Shown here: positions 3,834 to 5,328 of the stretch, piece by piece
Layout of the letters: the number at the start of each line of letters is the position of its first letter
How positions within the stretch are numbered: the first letter of the stretch is position 1
Origin: Gammaproteobacteria bacterium
GTDB lineage: Bacteria > Pseudomonadota > Gammaproteobacteria > Chromatiales > Chromatiaceae
Assembly (NCBI GenBank): GCA_024644505.1
Contig: JAHEHQ010000205.1
Location: forward strand, 1 to 5,328
DNA length: 5,328 bases
Reading direction: 5' to 3'
Program-made: the position numbers and the translations under genes
The notes under the pieces: model-generated
What the model saw: only the letters and a program-made list of their open reading frames with translations
What the model was told of the DNA's origin: nothing
Databases searched by the model: none

Positions 3834-5328
3834 CTAGGGCGACGTCTTTCCCTCCAGGCGCTGCCGAATGGTTTGCTCCACGCAGTCGAATTGAGAGGGC
3901 TCGGACAACGGCAGGTTGTTGAGATCGGTGATAAAGAATCTGTCCTGGGCCTCGGCTCCGATAGTGGCGATCTTTGCCTTGATCAGCCTTACACCGCAAT
4001 CGCTGAAGGCATAGCCGATCTGGGACAGCAGGCCGGGACGATCGTCGGTGACCAGTTTCATGATGGTGCGCTGGTTGGCCTCGTCCTGGCCGAAATCGAT
4101 ACGGGTGGGTGTGGAAAAGTGCTTCAGTTGTCTGGGGATACGGCGTGATACCCCCCGGTCCAGGGCATTGGGATCTTTCAGGGCGCTTTGAAGTCTCTCC
4201 TGAATCTCGCCCTTTCTCTCGGAGTCTTCCACCAGCTCTCCGTCCTGTTCGAGCACCAGATAGCTGTTGAGGGTATAGCCCGTGTCTGCGGTCTCGAGCC
4301 GGGCGCCCACGATATTCAGGCCCAGTTGATCCAGCAGACTGGTGGTGAACGCGAAGAGCTTATCCCTGTCTTCGCTGTACAGGAATATTTCAGTGCCTCC
4401 CCGGGTGGTGGATCTGCGGATGAGCACCAGGGGCAGTTCTTCCGGTTTGGCGGCGAGCACGATCTTGGTCTGCCAGGCGATCTCCTCCCAGGTGTGATAG
4501 AGGAAGTAATCCAGGCTCAGGGAGAGCCAGAGAGAGATCGCCCTGTCGGAATTCACGCCCTCGGATTTGAGGAAGTGGAGGGCTCCGGCCTGTTTGTTCT
4601 GGACGATCTCGTCCCGATCCTGAGGATTTTCCAGCCCGCGCAACAGCGCCTGTTTACTGGCATGATAAAGCTCCCTCAACAGAGAGTTTTTCCAGTTGTT
4701 CCATTTCTTCGGTGCCGTCGCTCGAATGTCGGCGACCGTCAGCAGGTACAGATAATCCAGCCTGACGAGGCTTCCCATGGCTTCCGAGAATTCCCTGATC
4801 ACCTCGGGATCGCTGATATCCCTGCGCTGGGCGGTCTTGGAGAGCAGCAGATGGTTTTCCACGAGCCAGGAGACCAGGTTGCTGTCGTAATCACTCAGAT
4901 CGTGCAGCTTGCAGAATCTCCAGGCATCCTCGGCGCCCAATCTCGAATGGTCCCCGCCGCGGCCCTTGGCGATGTCGTGAAAAAGCGCGGCCAGGAACAA
5001 CAGCTCCGGCTTGGGCAGCCTCTCCATGATGTCGTTGCAGAGCGGAAATTCCTGACGGAGTTCGTTCACCATGAAGCGCCGCAGATTGCGGATGACGAAC
5101 AGGGTGTGTTCGTCTACGGTGTAGACGTGAAAGAGGTCGTACTGCATACGACCCACGATATTTCCGAAAGCGGGGATATACCTGGACAGGACACCGTAGC
5201 GGTTCATCCGGCGCAGTTCGTCCGTTACACCCCGGGGCTGGCGCAGGATCTCCATGAACAGGCTGCGGGCCTGCAGGCTGCTGCGGAACTTGTCGTCTAT
5301 CAGATGACGGTGATTGCGGATAAGCCGT
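3834..5328 (-). CDS. glnD: PII uridylyltransferase/uridylyl-removing enzyme GlnD, C-terminal part
   Basis: GlnD attaches UMP to the PII proteins (GlnB/GlnK) when glutamine is low and removes it when glutamine is high, thereby setting glutamine synthetase activity and Ntr gene expression. The window holds the last 497 residues of about 890; the N-terminal nucleotidyltransferase domain lies beyond position 5328. The frame is open to the edge, and the fragment begins RLIRNHRHLIDDKFR, typical of GlnD. Next come LFMEILRQPRGV and VYTVDEHTLFV, the latter with a metal-binding His. The HD motif AALFHDIAKGRGGDH has its H-D pair at about 4974-4979; this HD domain performs UMP removal. Two ACT domains that sense glutamine follow: the first about 4430-4240 (LVLIRRSTTRGGTEIFLY), the second about 4070-3850 (KLVTDDRPGLLSQIGYAF). 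The stop is TAG. No key residue in the visible part is missing. In many relatives DAP genes lie just downstream; here they are reached after the secreted protein gene and yffB. Confidence 0.96.
   Translation of the reverse strand, partial: RLIRNHRHLIDDKFRSSLQARSLFMEILRQPRGVTDELRRMNRYGVLSRYIPAFGNIVGRMQYDLFHVYTVDEHTLFVIRNLRRFMVNELRQEFPLCNDIMERLPKPELLFLAALFHDIAKGRGGDHSRLGAEDAWRFCKLHDLSDYDSNLVSWLVENHLLLSKTAQRRDISDPEVIREFSEAMGSLVRLDYLYLLTVADIRATAPKKWNNWKNSLLRELYHASKQALLRGLENPQDRDEIVQNKQAGALHFLKSEGVNSDRAISLWLSLSLDYFLYHTWEEIAWQTKIVLAAKPEELPLVLIRRSTTRGGTEIFLYSEDRDKLFAFTTSLLDQLGLNIVGARLETADTGYTLNSYLVLEQDGELVEDSERKGEIQERLQSALKDPNALDRGVSRRIPRQLKHFSTPTRIDFGQDEANQRTIMKLVTDDRPGLLSQIGYAFSDCGVRLIKAKIATIGAEAQDRFFITDLNNLPLSEPSQFDCVEQTIRQRLEGKTSP

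Noticed and set aside
3731..3922. Plus-strand 63-codon open frame through the REP pair
   Set aside because: It consists of REP sequence plus the antisense of the glnD 3' end and has no ribosome site.

Overview
The window reads as chromosomal DNA of a gammaproteobacterium of moderate to fairly high GC. The main evidence is the 3' half of a GlnD of the enterobacterial/pseudomonad type, a YffB-type Spx/ArsC-fold protein near diaminopimelate genes, and REP-like palindromes in the intergenic space. A finer placement, for example among sulfur-oxidising or symbiotic Gammaproteobacteria, is only a guess. All five protein genes lie on the minus strand, so transcription runs from high to low coordinates.

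From right to left: 3834-5328 is the C-terminal 497 residues of glnD (PII uridylyltransferase/uridylyl-removing enzyme), cut by the window edge. The region 3443-3833 has no gene. It holds two different REP-like inverted pairs (3611-3694 and 3753-3812), then a perfect FNR/ANR box at 3590-3603, which sits at -41.5 relative to a promoter predicted from a TATATT -10 element at 3562-3567. That promoter would drive a small secreted, Gln/Glu/Arg-rich helical protein of unknown function (3050-3442) and, 15 bases further on, a yffB-like gene (2684-3034). A 114-base gap with a perfect TATAAT precedes dapL (LL-diaminopimelate aminotransferase, 1349-2569). The dapL stop overlaps the start of a lysA-type diaminopimelate decarboxylase gene (90-1349) in a TGATG junction. 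The last 89 bases hold two copies of a 21-base direct repeat.

In metabolic terms, DapL converts tetrahydrodipicolinate to LL-diaminopimelate in one step. After epimerisation by DapF, which is not in this window, LysA makes lysine from meso-diaminopimelate. The usual gammaproteobacterial route is the succinylase pathway (DapD, DapC, DapE), whose genes often lie near glnD and yffB. Here the DapL shortcut sits at that position. GlnD is the nitrogen sensor that controls PII.

I see no defence system, CRISPR array, tRNA, rRNA or intact transposon. The most notable points are the well-placed FNR box before an uncharacterised secreted protein, the coupled dapL-lysA pair beside glnD with its unusual LysA motifs, and the two tandem families of REP-like palindromes.
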